Assembly (NCBI RefSeq): GCF_014641455.1
Contig: NZ_BMHT01000002.1
Coordinates: 879,137-943,136 of the forward strand
DNA length: 64,000 nucleotides
Source of the DNA: Hymenobacter cavernae
GTDB lineage: Bacteria > Bacteroidota > Bacteroidia > Cytophagales > Hymenobacteraceae
Reading direction: 5' to 3'
Numbering within the stretch: the first letter of the stretch is position 1; the number at the start of each line of letters is the position of its first letter. The notes below the pieces were generated by a model. That model saw only the letters and a program-made list of their open reading frames with translations, ran no database searches and had not been told where the DNA came from. The translations under genes and the position numbers were made by a program. Below are positions 44,249 to 52,571 of this stretch, piece after piece.

Positions 44249-44376
44249 GAGAAATGAAATGTTGGGAGCAAACCAATACTGTTGGCGGCAAGATAGCCCA
44301 GGGGTGCCTAATATTTCGTGTTCTCCGAAATTCAACGTGCAGCTAGCCAGACGACAACGAAGCTGTGGGTTATAAC

Positions 44377-44733
44377 CTAGCTTTTGAATACACTCACTAC
44401 CTCAATCTGACCGAAGATGTGCTGGTTGAACTCATTCAGCTCTTCAGCAGGAACCCAGAGTTCCTCGTGGTGCCGGTCGCCTACGTTTTGGATTGGGAAC
44501 TGCGCGGCATAGTCGGCATCAATGGCGAAGCGCAACACGTAGCCTACGCCGTAGTAGGGCACGTTCCAATCCTGGGCTATCTGGGCAGCGTACTCCTCAT
44601 TCAGCACCGGATAAAAGATCGGCTGCTCCGGTAGACGCGGCGGAAATGCCAGCCATCCGGAAGCCGCTATCAGGTCGAGTTCCTGCTGATTAACAGGTCG
44701 GTAGAGCAGGAGCGTTGCGGATTCGTGGCGCAT
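44377..44733 (-). CDS. Small hypothetical protein (named ADP-ribosylation/crystallin J1 in homologues)
   Basis: A 118-residue soluble protein with LLLYRPVNQQELDLIAASGW, FPPRLPEQPIFYPVLNEEYA and HEELWVPAEELNEFNQHIFG. From memory, short proteins with this pattern are common in Bacteroidota and are labelled ADP-ribosylation/crystallin J1, a name with no experimental support. The start at 44733 is chosen because it begins the conserved part; the open frame continues to 44895 through the end of the upstream gene. It follows the Wzi-like gene by 35 bases on the same strand. Confidence 0.8.
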   Translation of the reverse strand: MRHESATLLLYRPVNQQELDLIAASGWLAFPPRLPEQPIFYPVLNEEYAAQIAQDWNVPYYGVGYVLRFAIDADYAAQFPIQNVGDRHHEELWVPAEELNEFNQHIFGQIEVVSVFKS

Positions 44734-44768
44734 GGGCAAACCTAGGTTTGTGAGTTCTTGGGCTAGGT

Positions 44769-46628
44769 TTAAAACTCGTGCAGGCGCTGAGCAATGTTCC
44801 AGCGCAGGGCCAGCGTGGCAAATACCTCGTTGGTTTTCACCCCGGTAGGCAGCGCCGAAGTCTGGTGACGCGCAATCAGCTTGGCGTCGAGCCACACGCT
44901 CTGACGCACTTGATACGTGGCCGTAAAATCGGTGTGGAGCAGCTTGGTTTTGTTGCCATCGCCCACACGGTAGCCATATTCGATGAGGTTGCCGTCGGCG
45001 TCAGTCGGGCGAATCGTGTAAGGGTAAAGCACGTTGCTGCCGTAGTTGCTGCCAATGTTCGGATAGCTAGGTACGGTAGGCAAATCCTGGCCCTGCACAG
45101 TGTAAATCGCCTTAGCCACCAAGTTTAGCCGAGGCAGCACCTGCGGCTGGTAGCTGATGATGCCGAGCAGCTCGTAGAGATTAGCGCCCATCGGGTGGGC
45201 GAGCGGCTGCTGGTAGTGCTGGTAGTTGCGGTACTGATCCTCGTGCTGGTAAGTATAAGGCCGGATGTAGTTGAACTCGCCCTGAATATCGAGGTTCGGT
45301 ACGCCGGCTAAATCGATGAACTTGCCACCTAGCTGCACTGCCTGCTTGTTGGCCCACCATCCGTTGCGGGCGCGAATCTGGCTTAGTACAAACTCATCCA
45401 GCACCAATTGCCCATAGAGCTGCGCCCGGTGCTTGATGTTCCACTTGAAATCCAGACCTAGGATAGCGTTGTCCTGCGAGCCAAGCTGCTGTTCGATAGC
45501 ACGGTAGAAAATAATCGGGTTCAAGTATTGTAGCTCAAAGCCACCTTTGCGGCGCGCAAATACCTCCGATTCAAACACGCCGATGTTGAAGTTCGGAGTG
45601 ACATCGAGGCTGAGGTGGTGCAGGGCAAAGTACTTCTTCTGAAATAAGGTGTCCGGCGTGATATTGTTGGCTCCGTAATTACGACTGGCGGTCATTTCCG
45701 CGAACAGGTTCTGGTAGTTGAGCTTCCAAACCCGCGTATTCAGCTTCAAAAAGAAATACGGCGTGCTGTAATCCGACAGAATCAGGGAGCGGTAGCCGTT
45801 GCCGATGAAGTTGCGGTCGTGGCCGAGCTGCACGTTGATGTGCTTGGTAGCCGCGTAGGTAACGTAGCCCCGCGCCGAGAAGAAGTCGTATTGGCTGCCA
45901 TTCTGCGTTTTGAAGTACTTCCAATAGCCTTCGTGCGGCACGATCTGGTCGCGCTGAATGCGGCGCTGCACGTAGCCCGGCACCGCCATCTGGTTATCAG
46001 CCAAAAACGTGTAGAAACCCAGGCGCTGATCGATGGTGCCTTCCACCTGAATACCACGCGTATTGGTGTAGCGCAGGCCGCCGATTTCGTTGTCTTTGCC
46101 GGCTTGCAGCAGCAGAACCGGATTCACGCGTAGCGTAAAGTCGGGGGTAGCAACGTGGAAAAGGTCGGACTGATTGCGGTAGAAGTGCTTCAGCAAAGGC
46201 CGCTGGCTTTGGTTCTGACCCAGGGCCGAATCCTGGGGCGTGTAGTTCCAGTTGTCGCGCAGCAGAAAACCCGCGTTGAAGCGGTCGGCTGCCGAGAGGC
46301 TAGCTTTGGTCGTGCTATCCTCCTGCATCATGCGCAGCGCCAGCCGCGCCACACTGACGCGCGAGTAAGGCCGCACCGACGTGTGCGGATCGTGCAGCGT
46401 ATCAGGGCCATACTTAATAGCGTAGCGGTCAATCAGACGGTATACGTCTTGGTCGAGCGGGACGTAAGTGGCACCTTGGGTGGTTTTAGGAGCGGGTGCC
46501 GGCGCCGACTTTTTTGGAGCCGTCTTATCAAACACCAGCCAGGTAGGCCCATCAGGCGGAGTAGTTTGCGCGGCAGCACCCTCCGCTAATAGACCTAGAG
46601 CACCAAAGAGCAGTAAGAATTTCTTCAT
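44769..46628 (-). CDS. Capsule assembly Wzi-like outer-membrane protein
   Basis: A predicted outer-membrane barrel of 619 residues with signal peptide MKKFLLLFGALGLLAEGAAA. An N-terminal Pro/Ala/Lys linker is followed by a helical part (YVPLDQDVYRLIDRYAIKYG) and then many strands such as VNVQLGHDRNFIGNG-type (here INVQLGHDRNFIGNGYRSL), FFLKLNTRVWKLNYQNLFAEM and LGLDFKWNIKHRAQLYGQLVLDE. These are typical of the Bacteroidota Wzi/RemB-related group involved in capsule attachment or gliding. The specific role is unresolved. Confidence 0.85.
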   Translation of the reverse strand: MKKFLLLFGALGLLAEGAAAQTTPPDGPTWLVFDKTAPKKSAPAPAPKTTQGATYVPLDQDVYRLIDRYAIKYGPDTLHDPHTSVRPYSRVSVARLALRMMQEDSTTKASLSAADRFNAGFLLRDNWNYTPQDSALGQNQSQRPLLKHFYRNQSDLFHVATPDFTLRVNPVLLLQAGKDNEIGGLRYTNTRGIQVEGTIDQRLGFYTFLADNQMAVPGYVQRRIQRDQIVPHEGYWKYFKTQNGSQYDFFSARGYVTYAATKHINVQLGHDRNFIGNGYRSLILSDYSTPYFFLKLNTRVWKLNYQNLFAEMTASRNYGANNITPDTLFQKKYFALHHLSLDVTPNFNIGVFESEVFARRKGGFELQYLNPIIFYRAIEQQLGSQDNAILGLDFKWNIKHRAQLYGQLVLDEFVLSQIRARNGWWANKQAVQLGGKFIDLAGVPNLDIQGEFNYIRPYTYQHEDQYRNYQHYQQPLAHPMGANLYELLGIISYQPQVLPRLNLVAKAIYTVQGQDLPTVPSYPNIGSNYGSNVLYPYTIRPTDADGNLIEYGYRVGDGNKTKLLHTDFTATYQVRQSVWLDAKLIARHQTSALPTGVKTNEVFATLALRWNIAQRLHEF

Positions 46629-46675
46629 AAGTAGATAAAACGCAGCGCGCTGGGTGGTAGTACGGCACGGCCCTA

Positions 46676-46683
46676 CAAACCTA
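46676..46683 (-). promoter_or_regulatory. Putative -7 box of the Wzi-like gene
   Basis: TAGGTTTG on the minus strand fits TAnnTTTG and lies about 47 bases before the start codon at 46628. No clear -33 element. Confidence 0.35.
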
Positions 46684-46793
46684 CGCAGTTGCGGCGGAGT
46701 GGTAGCGAGAATGTAGCGGACCGGGTGGTAAGAAACGGACGCTTATTTTAGGGGCAAATCATTACTAATGGTACTTGCTGCCGCTACATTACC

Positions 46794-47744
46794 GTGCCAC
46801 TCCGCTACCTGCGCCACTCCGAAATAAACCTAGCTGCCTGGGATGCCTGCGTGGCTGCGGCGCAGCAAGCAGTGCCTTACGCTTATTCGTGGTGGCTAGC
46901 GGCTACTGCCGGCTACTGGGACGCCGTGGTAGAGCTGAGCACCGTTGACAATAGTTACCGCTCGGTGCTGCCGCTGCCGGTGAAATGGCGCCCTTGGGGC
47001 CGCCAAGTGTACCAGCCAGCCTTCACCCAACAGCTAGGTTTGCTGACGACTGCCGCCAGCCAGCACCGAGAACTGGCCGATTACCTAGGTCTGACTGCTA
47101 AGCGTTTTGCTAAATTCTACATCCAAAGCAACGTCAGCAACGCGCTTTTTGAGCCGCCGCCTGGTTTCTCATCAGCCGAGCGGCGCACGTACCTGCTGGA
47201 CCTCAGCGCTGACTACACAACGTTATTGGCTGGTTACGCATCGGATTACCGGCGTCGGTTGCGGCGTAATCAACAGCAACCAGCGCCCTTAATGGCAATG
47301 ACAACCGACGATGGAACGGCGCTTATTCAGCTGTTTCGCCTGCATAAAGGCGGGGAAGTCGCCAGCCTGAAAGGCCGGCACTACCAGCAGCTCGCTTCTT
47401 TGGTCACGGCTTTGCAGGCCCGGAACCTAGCTTTGCTGCTTGAAGTACGCGAGCCAGCTGCCAATAACTTACTGGCCGCAGCGTTGTTCGTAAAGCATCC
47501 ACGTGGGTTGATCTATCTGTTTGCGGCCGCTTCGCCGGAAGGCAAACAGGCGGGCGCACCGCTGGTGTTGCTCGATGAGGTAATTCGCCGGCACGCCGGC
47601 ACACCTAGGTTCATCCTCGATTTCGAAGGCGGCATGATACCGTCGATTGCTCGTTTTTTTGCCAACTTCGGGGCCAAGCCCGCCTCGTACGCGGCGCTTG
47701 CTAAAAACACCCGTCAACCCTGGTACTTGCTATGGAAACCATAA
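46794..47744 (+). CDS. GNAT/FemAB-like acyltransferase domain protein
   Basis: A 316-residue cytosolic protein. The organisation resembles FemAB-type double GNAT folds: YSWWLAATAGYWDAVVE near residue 30, PLPVKWRPWGRQVYQPAFTQQLG near 65, and a C-terminal GNAT-like half with LLLEVREPAANNLLAAALFVKHPRGLIYLFAAASPEGK and ILDFEGGMIPSIARFFANFGA. Such proteins move amino-acyl or acyl groups to cell-wall or lipid substrates; the substrate is unknown. The start is GTG at 46794. Its end overlaps the start of upp by 13 bases, so the two genes are translationally coupled. Confidence 0.75.
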   Translation: MPLRYLRHSEINLAAWDACVAAAQQAVPYAYSWWLAATAGYWDAVVELSTVDNSYRSVLPLPVKWRPWGRQVYQPAFTQQLGLLTTAASQHRELADYLGLTAKRFAKFYIQSNVSNALFEPPPGFSSAERRTYLLDLSADYTTLLAGYASDYRRRLRRNQQQPAPLMAMTTDDGTALIQLFRLHKGGEVASLKGRHYQQLASLVTALQARNLALLLEVREPAANNLLAAALFVKHPRGLIYLFAAASPEGKQAGAPLVLLDEVIRRHAGTPRFILDFEGGMIPSIARFFANFGAKPASYAALAKNTRQPWYLLWKP

Positions 47745-48421
47745 CGCCGACTTCTACTCCCGCCTCTTCCATCCCGGATCGTGTACATGTGGTGTGCGCC
47801 GAACCTTCCGTCGCCAACCACTTCCTGGCGGAGCTACGCGACGTGGATGTGCAGCGCGATAGTCTGCGTTTCCGGCGCAACTTGCAGCGCCTCGGCGAAA
47901 TCATTGCGTATCGGATCAGCTCGCAACTCAGCTACACCACCAAAACGGTACAAACGCCCCTAGGTCAGTCGGATGGCGAGCTGCTGCGCGATTTCCCGGT
48001 GCTAGCCACGGTGTTGCGCGCCGGCTTGCCGTTTCACCAGGGCTTCCTGAATTATTTTGATCAGTCGCCGAGCGCTTTTGCGGCGGCTTACCGCATTGAG
48101 GGCACAGCCCAAGTGCAGGTGCAACTCGATTATCTGACGGCGCCCAGTCTGGATGAGCGGGTACTGATTCTGGCTGACCCCATGCTAGCTTCGGGTAAGT
48201 CGTTAGTACAGACGTACCGGGCCATGGTGCGCTTTGGGCAACCTAGGCAGGTGCACATTGCCGCCGTCATTGCCAGTCCGGAAGGCGTAGCCTACATCAC
48301 GCGGGAAATTCCGGAGGCTACGCTTTGGGTCGCCGCTATTGATGAAGGCCTTAACGATCAGGCCTATATCGTGCCGGGCCTAGGTGATGCCGGCGACCTG
48401 TCGTACGGCAGTAAGTTATAG
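47732..48421 (+). CDS. upp: Uracil phosphoribosyltransferase
   Basis: Salvages uracil to UMP using PRPP. The 229-residue enzyme has the PRPP-binding loop LADPMLASGKSLVQTYRAM near residue 148. The uracil-binding C-terminus AAIDEGLNDQAYIVPGLGDAGDLSYG and VLRAGLPFHQGFLNYF near 92 also match the family. It overlaps the preceding acyltransferase gene by 13 bases. Confidence 0.94.
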   Translation: METITPTSTPASSIPDRVHVVCAEPSVANHFLAELRDVDVQRDSLRFRRNLQRLGEIIAYRISSQLSYTTKTVQTPLGQSDGELLRDFPVLATVLRAGLPFHQGFLNYFDQSPSAFAAAYRIEGTAQVQVQLDYLTAPSLDERVLILADPMLASGKSLVQTYRAMVRFGQPRQVHIAAVIASPEGVAYITREIPEATLWVAAIDEGLNDQAYIVPGLGDAGDLSYGSKL

Positions 48422-48525
48422 TCAGACTTCCGGCGCCAGAAACAGGCGCGAACCTTGCAACCTGTTATCTTTAACTTCCGCATAAAGAACAAACGGTCTC
48501 TGGGCTTTTAAAAACACCTGTTTTC

Positions 48526-48978
48526 GTGATACCGTACGCAGTAAAATATTTTTCCGTTTTCCTGCTGAGCATGCTTAAGTTTTTAGGCGGCCCGGTAGCA
48601 GGCGTGGCGGCCGGGCTGACACCTAGCCTTACCTGGGGCCTCACGGTAGCCGGCATGATGACCAGTGTCATTGTGGTGTCGGGCTTAGGGCGAGCGTGGG
48701 CTCTGCACCAACGGCGGCGGCGGCAACTCCGCGGCAAGCCGGTATTCAGCAGGCGGAGCCGCGGCATCGTGCGCATCTTCCGGCGCTTCGGAATGCCGGG
48801 CATTGCCTTTCTGACGCCCATTCTGTTCAGCCCAATTGGCGGTACCGTAATAGCCACACAGCTGCACGTTCCGCGGATGCGCATCTTGCTGCACATGCTT
48901 TGGAGCGCCGTTTTTTGGGGCGCTACGCTCACATTGCTGGCTTTCCGGTTCAGTCACCTGCCGATCTTTCATCATTGA
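48526..48978 (+). CDS. Small membrane protein, unassigned
   Basis: A 150-residue protein with three to four hydrophobic segments (about 8-30, 33-55, 88-108 and 120-142) and a strongly basic cytoplasmic loop (HQRRRRQLRGKPVFSRRSRG). The segment FGMPGIAFLTPILFSPIGGTVIATQL resembles the re-entrant region of small multidrug-export/DedA-like proteins, but the match is only by eye. The GTG at 48526 is the longest start; ATG at 48571 is an alternative that shortens the first helix. Two hairpins follow. Confidence 0.6.
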   Translation: MIPYAVKYFSVFLLSMLKFLGGPVAGVAAGLTPSLTWGLTVAGMMTSVIVVSGLGRAWALHQRRRRQLRGKPVFSRRSRGIVRIFRRFGMPGIAFLTPILFSPIGGTVIATQLHVPRMRILLHMLWSAVFWGATLTLLAFRFSHLPIFHH

Positions 48979-48982
48979 GCCA

Positions 48983-49025
48983 CTAGCTTTTGCAAGAGGC
49001 TTTTGAGGATTTTTGCAAAAGCTAG
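48983..49025. repeat. Hairpin after the small membrane protein gene
   Basis: CTAGCTTTTGCAA (48983-48995) pairs perfectly with TTGCAAAAGCTAG (49013-49025) around a 17-base loop, directly after the stop codon. It lies 28 bases before the stronger terminator. Confidence 0.6.
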
Positions 49026-49053
49026 CTGCGTGAAGTCAAACACAGCTGTAGAA

Positions 49054-49101
49054 CAAAAAGCTGGGGCAATACCTACTTTTAGGTATTGCCCCAGCTTTTT
49101 G
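49054..49101. terminator. Strong 21-bp terminator
   Basis: Bases 49054-49074 pair perfectly with 49081-49101 around a six-base loop, with A and T runs at the outer ends. It can serve the plus-strand gene and, less directly, the minus-strand helicase gene. The remaining 49102-49332 interval holds clustered CTAGGT words and no convincing gene. Confidence 0.82.
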
Positions 49102-49332
49102 TTTGTCTTAGATTTATCGAAAATAAAGACCGATAAATTCTATTAATATATGAAAAAGGACTTGCTCATCAGCTTGCAATATCGCCGGGCCGCCCTGATC
49201 TGGCTAATCACGGCAAGCACTCCCGCTATAGCCTAGGTCAACCCTAGGTTTTGGCCACAAGATGCTAATACGCCAGGTTCACCCTAGGTTGGCGTAGCAA
49301 CAATCTGTATAGATCAACTGCCACTGAGCCTG

Positions 49333-50745
49333 CTACTTGCGGCGTGAGCCGCGCAGCTTGGCTGCTGCTTTCGCAGCTGGCGACTGGCTTTTGCCGGGCG
49401 AAGGCCGCTTCTTTTTGCCTTTCTGGCTCCGGTTAGGTCCTTCCACGTAGGGCAGGCCTGTGCGCTTGTCAATATCCTTCTGAAGCGGTACTTTCTTTTC
49501 ATGGAAAGCGCCCTGGAAATCAGGGTCTTGGCGCCGCCGACGCTCGTCCACTTCCCGATCCATGCCTTGCTGCTCGTCGAAGGTGGTCGGCATTATCTTT
49601 ACTTCGGGCGGCAGCGGCAACTCCGGGATTTCCTGGTGAATCAGCTCCGCGATGCGCTCCATGTGGTACATCTCAGCATCGTTGGCAAACGTGATAGCCG
49701 CACCCGTGTGCGCCGCCCGACCCGTGCGCCCGATGCGGTGGACGTAGTCATCATACACGAGCGGCACGTCGAAGTTGATAACATGGCTCACCTGTGGCAC
49801 ATCGATGCCGCGGGCGGCTACGTCGGTAGCTACCAGGAAGCGCAGCTCACCGTTGCGGAACGCTTCCATGGCGTTGATGCGCACGTTCTGGCCCTTGTTG
49901 CCGTGAATGGCGCGGGCTTCGCCGACTACTTTCCGCGTCAGAAAGCTAGCTACGTTGTCGGCGTGCTCCTTGGTCCGGCAGAAAATCATGACGCGGTGAA
50001 ACGTGTCCCAGTCCAGCAGCAGGTAGTCGAGCAGGTTGATTTTGGTGAGCAGATTGGGCACGCGGTACAGCGTCTGGCTCACTGTCTGGGCCGAAGTGGC
50101 CGACGGCGTCACTTCCACCCGCACCGGGAACTCCAGAAATTCTTCGCTCAGAGTTGCCACTTTATCCGGCATCGTCGCCGAAAACAGCACGTTCTGCCGC
50201 TTGCTCGGAATAACTTCCAAAATGCGCCGGATCTGGGGCATGAAGCCCATATCCATCATCTTGTCGGCCTCGTCGAGCACCAAGGTTTTCAGCTCCTTCA
50301 GCACTAGGTCGCCTTTCAGGTACAGCTCCAGCAAGCGGCCCGGCGTAGCAATCAGAATATCAACGCCTTTCGCAATCGTCTCGATCTGAGTTTTCGGACC
50401 TAGCCCGCCGTAGATGGCAAAGATGCGCAGGTCGGTGTAGATGGCAAGGCGCTTCAAATGCGTTTCGAGCTGCATTGCTAACTCGCGGGTAGGCGCCAAA
50501 ATCAAGGCCCGCGGGTGAATGCCCTGCGCGTACTTCACTTTCATGAGGAGCGGCAAGCCAAAGGCCGCCGTTTTGCCGGTTCCCGTCTGCGCAATACCTA
50601 GCACATCGTGGCCAGCCAGCAGCAGCGGAATGGTCTGCTCCTGCACGGGAGTAGGGTGCTCAAAACCAGCTTCAGCTACCGCGTTCAGGAGTTGTTTGTT
50701 GAGCTTGAAATCGGCGAATGAAGTGGCAGTGGGGGATTCAGACAT
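49333..50745 (-). CDS. DEAD-box RNA helicase (RhlE-like)
   Basis: An ATP-dependent RNA helicase of 470 residues, probably acting in ribosome assembly or RNA turnover. All motifs are present: Q-motif FEHPTPVQEQTIP, motif I AQTGTGKTAAF, Ia PTRELA, II DEADKM, III SAT, and motif VI HRIGRTGRA near residue 340. The last 90 residues are a basic Lys/Arg/Pro tail ending in GSRRK, typical of RhlE-like helicases that dock on RNA. The ATG at 50745 begins the conserved start; the frame to 50805 adds 20 unrelated residues. A TACCTTTG box lies 25 bases upstream. Confidence 0.94.
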   Translation of the reverse strand: MSESPTATSFADFKLNKQLLNAVAEAGFEHPTPVQEQTIPLLLAGHDVLGIAQTGTGKTAAFGLPLLMKVKYAQGIHPRALILAPTRELAMQLETHLKRLAIYTDLRIFAIYGGLGPKTQIETIAKGVDILIATPGRLLELYLKGDLVLKELKTLVLDEADKMMDMGFMPQIRRILEVIPSKRQNVLFSATMPDKVATLSEEFLEFPVRVEVTPSATSAQTVSQTLYRVPNLLTKINLLDYLLLDWDTFHRVMIFCRTKEHADNVASFLTRKVVGEARAIHGNKGQNVRINAMEAFRNGELRFLVATDVAARGIDVPQVSHVINFDVPLVYDDYVHRIGRTGRAAHTGAAITFANDAEMYHMERIAELIHQEIPELPLPPEVKIMPTTFDEQQGMDREVDERRRRQDPDFQGAFHEKKVPLQKDIDKRTGLPYVEGPNRSQKGKKKRPSPGKSQSPAAKAAAKLRGSRRK

Positions 50746-50770
50746 AAGGCAGTAACTTGAAAACGAGCCG

Positions 50771-50805
50771 CAAAGGTACGACGCGGAGCCGGAAGGTGGC
50801 CGCAA
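50771..50805 (-). promoter_or_regulatory. Putative promoter of the helicase gene
   Basis: On the minus strand TACCTTTG (50771-50778) matches the -7 box, and TTG (50803-50805) lies 24 bases upstream, slightly longer than the usual spacing. Confidence 0.45.
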
Positions 50806-50940
50806 TACGTTATGGCAGATGCTAAGCCGCGCCTCTGATAGCCAGACGGTATCACCTAGGTTCAGTGGTTACAAACCCAAACAAGCTAGGTCGCGTTCCG
50901 ATGATGTTTGGCGGCTTTGATAAAAAAAGTGCCTTAACTC

Positions 50941-50971
50941 TTTGGAAAAACCCGCTAGGCTGCTACTTTTG
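50941..50971 (+). promoter_or_regulatory. Consensus promoter of tRNA-His
   Basis: TTTG (50941-50944), a 19-base spacer and TACTTTTG (50964-50971) match the Bacteroidota consensus fully. The tRNA begins 20 bases downstream. Confidence 0.75.
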
Positions 50972-50990
50972 TCGCTCTATTACCTACATG

Positions 50991-51064
50991 GTGGTCATAG
51001 CTCAGCTGGTTAGAGCATCGGATTGTGATTCCGAAGGTCGTGGGTTCGAACCCCATTGTCCACC
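50991..51064 (+). tRNA. tRNA-His (GTG anticodon)
   Basis: A cloverleaf folds around anticodon GTG in TTGTGAT, with stem TCGGA/TCCGA. The D arm is AGCTCAGCTGGTTAGAGC and the T arm has GGTTCGAACC. A G at 50990 can be the extra G-1 of tRNA-His, pairing with C at 51064. In the acceptor stem GTGGTCA faces TGTCCAC, leaving a U-U mismatch at positions 5/68. A full CCA end is not encoded. A terminator follows at once, so it is a single-gene unit. Confidence 0.95.
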
Positions 51065-51080
51065 CACTTCAGAAAACGAA

Positions 51081-51116
51081 AAGTCCCCGGAAATTTCTTT
51101 CCGGGGACTTTTTTTA
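51081..51116 (+). terminator. Terminator of tRNA-His
   Basis: AAGTCCCCGG (51081-51090) pairs with CCGGGGACTT (51101-51110) and is followed by a T run. Confidence 0.9.
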
Positions 51117-51119
51117 TGA

Positions 51120-51149
51120 TTGTGCCGTTGTGCACAACAGCAATCTTTG
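51120..51149 (+). promoter_or_regulatory. Putative promoter of the PfkB kinase gene
   Basis: TTG (51120-51122), a 19-base spacer and AATCTTTG (51142-51149) fit the consensus with one change in the -7 box. It lies just behind the tRNA terminator and 27 bases before the gene. Confidence 0.4.
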
Positions 51150-51176
51150 CATGAATCACTTTTTACTTCTCTCCTT

Positions 51177-52112
51177 ATGAGTCTGGTTGTTATTGGTACC
51201 GTTGCGTTCGATGCGCTGGAAACGCCTTTTGGCAAGACCGACAAGATCATCGGTGGTGCCGCCACTTATGCTAGCCTGTCGGCTTCGTATTCGGTAAAAC
51301 CAGTGAAAATGGTGGCCGTTGTCGGCGACGATTTTCCGCAATCGGATATCCTTTTGCTGGAAGAGCACGGCGTCGATACGCAAGGCTTGCAGATCAAGCA
51401 AGGCGAGAAGTCGTTTTTCTGGTCCGGCAAATACTCTAACGACCTCAACTCGCGCGAAACGATCCAGACGGAGCTGAACGTGCTGGCCGACTTCGACCCC
51501 GTTCTGCCTGATTCGTACCAGGATTGCAAGTATCTGATGCTCGGCAACTTAACGCCGCAGATTCAGCGCCTTGTGATTCAACGCCTCGTGAATCGGCCCA
51601 AGCTGATTGTGATGGATACCATGAACTTCTGGATGGATGTGGCCTTGGAAGAGCTGCTGACGACCATTGAAATGGTCGATGTGCTCAGCATCAACGACGA
51701 AGAGGCCCGTCAGCTTTCGGGGGAGTACTCGTTGGTGAAAGCCGCCAAAAAGATCATGGGTCTAGGTCCCAAGTATTTGGTTATCAAGAAGGGCGAACAT
51801 GGCGCGCTGCTTTTCTGTAAGAACAAGATGTTCTATGCCCCAGCGCTACCGCTGGAAGATGTATTCGACCCAACCGGTGCCGGCGACACGTTTGCAGGCG
51901 GCTTCATCGGCTACCTGGCTGCGACTGATGACATTAGCTTCGAAAACATGAAGCGCGCCGTAATTCATGGCTCCGCTATGGCTTCGTTCTGCGTCGAGAA
52001 GTTCGGGACGGAGCGTCTGCTGAACCTCACCAAAGAAGAGATTGAAGCGCGGGAAAACCTGTTTGCGGAACTCGTGAAAATATTGCCAACAGCAACAGTC
52101 GCTACGGTTTAG
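51177..52112 (+). CDS. PfkB family sugar/nucleoside kinase
   Basis: A 311-residue kinase beginning MSLVVIGTVAFDALETPFG and containing GGAATYASLSASY near residue 28 (substrate site) and DPTGAGDTFAGGFIGYL near 230 with the anion hole and catalytic Asp. FGKTDKIIGGAA and the later LSINDEEARQLSG are shared with a group of bacterial PfkB proteins whose substrate is not fixed (adenosine-, ribo- or fructokinase-like). The ATG at 51177 follows the family start; the frame to 51120 is leader. It stands alone between tRNA-His and a small gene. Confidence 0.88.
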   Translation: MSLVVIGTVAFDALETPFGKTDKIIGGAATYASLSASYSVKPVKMVAVVGDDFPQSDILLLEEHGVDTQGLQIKQGEKSFFWSGKYSNDLNSRETIQTELNVLADFDPVLPDSYQDCKYLMLGNLTPQIQRLVIQRLVNRPKLIVMDTMNFWMDVALEELLTTIEMVDVLSINDEEARQLSGEYSLVKAAKKIMGLGPKYLVIKKGEHGALLFCKNKMFYAPALPLEDVFDPTGAGDTFAGGFIGYLAATDDISFENMKRAVIHGSAMASFCVEKFGTERLLNLTKEEIEARENLFAELVKILPTATVATV

Positions 52113-52224
52113 CTTACACCAAGAAGTGAGACGAAGCCTAGGATTTATTCGGGGCTTTTAGCAACTAAATGCGTTTAAGCTAGGTAAGAAGAGTAGTCTG
52201 TTTCTCACCTTAGCGCCGAACGTC

Positions 52225-52497
52225 ATGGAAAAGCATAAGAGTAATTCGTCAAGCAAATCGAATCAGAAAGAGAGCACTGCCCAAGGTCCTGATGCGCTAC
52301 AGCATGCCTCCGTCGACCCCGAGAGCCGTGGGAACGATGGCGCGAATGTGCAAAACTTGAATCAGAACGGTCTCAACGAAACGGGTAACCACACCAGGAA
52401 TAATGCCCCTGGTGGCGGCGACAGCGAGCAGGAGCGGACCACGCAGGCCAACAAGCCTCGCCATAACCCGAATCCAAGTCAGCAGAATAATAAATAG
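52225..52497 (+). CDS. Small disordered Asn/Gln/Ser-rich protein
   Basis: A 90-residue hydrophilic product with no hydrophobic segment, no cysteine and no aromatic residue. It is rich in Asn, Gln, Ser, Gly and charged residues (KSNSSSKSNQKES at the start, NPNPSQQNNK at the end). Such composition suggests an intrinsically disordered, perhaps stress-related protein; I recognise no family. A hairpin terminator begins 22 bases after the stop, which supports that it is a real gene. Confidence 0.6.
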   Translation: MEKHKSNSSSKSNQKESTAQGPDALQHASVDPESRGNDGANVQNLNQNGLNETGNHTRNNAPGGGDSEQERTTQANKPRHNPNPSQQNNK

Positions 52498-52518
52498 CCG
52501 CTGTAAATCATTAGAAAA

Positions 52519-52556
52519 GCCCTTCTGCCTAGCGGTGGAAGGGCATTTTGCTTTTA
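52519..52556 (+). terminator. Terminator after the small disordered-protein gene
   Basis: GCCCTTC (52519-52525) pairs with GAAGGGC (52538-52544), followed by a T-rich tract. Confidence 0.75.
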
Positions 52557-52571
52557 CATCTAGCTTAAAAG

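Noticed and set aside
49150..49236. 28-codon frame starting like a signal peptide
   Set aside because: Too short, no ribosome site or terminator of its own; kept only as a possible relic.
49501..50307. 268-codon plus-strand frame
   Set aside because: Complement of the DEAD-box helicase gene, which has all family motifs.
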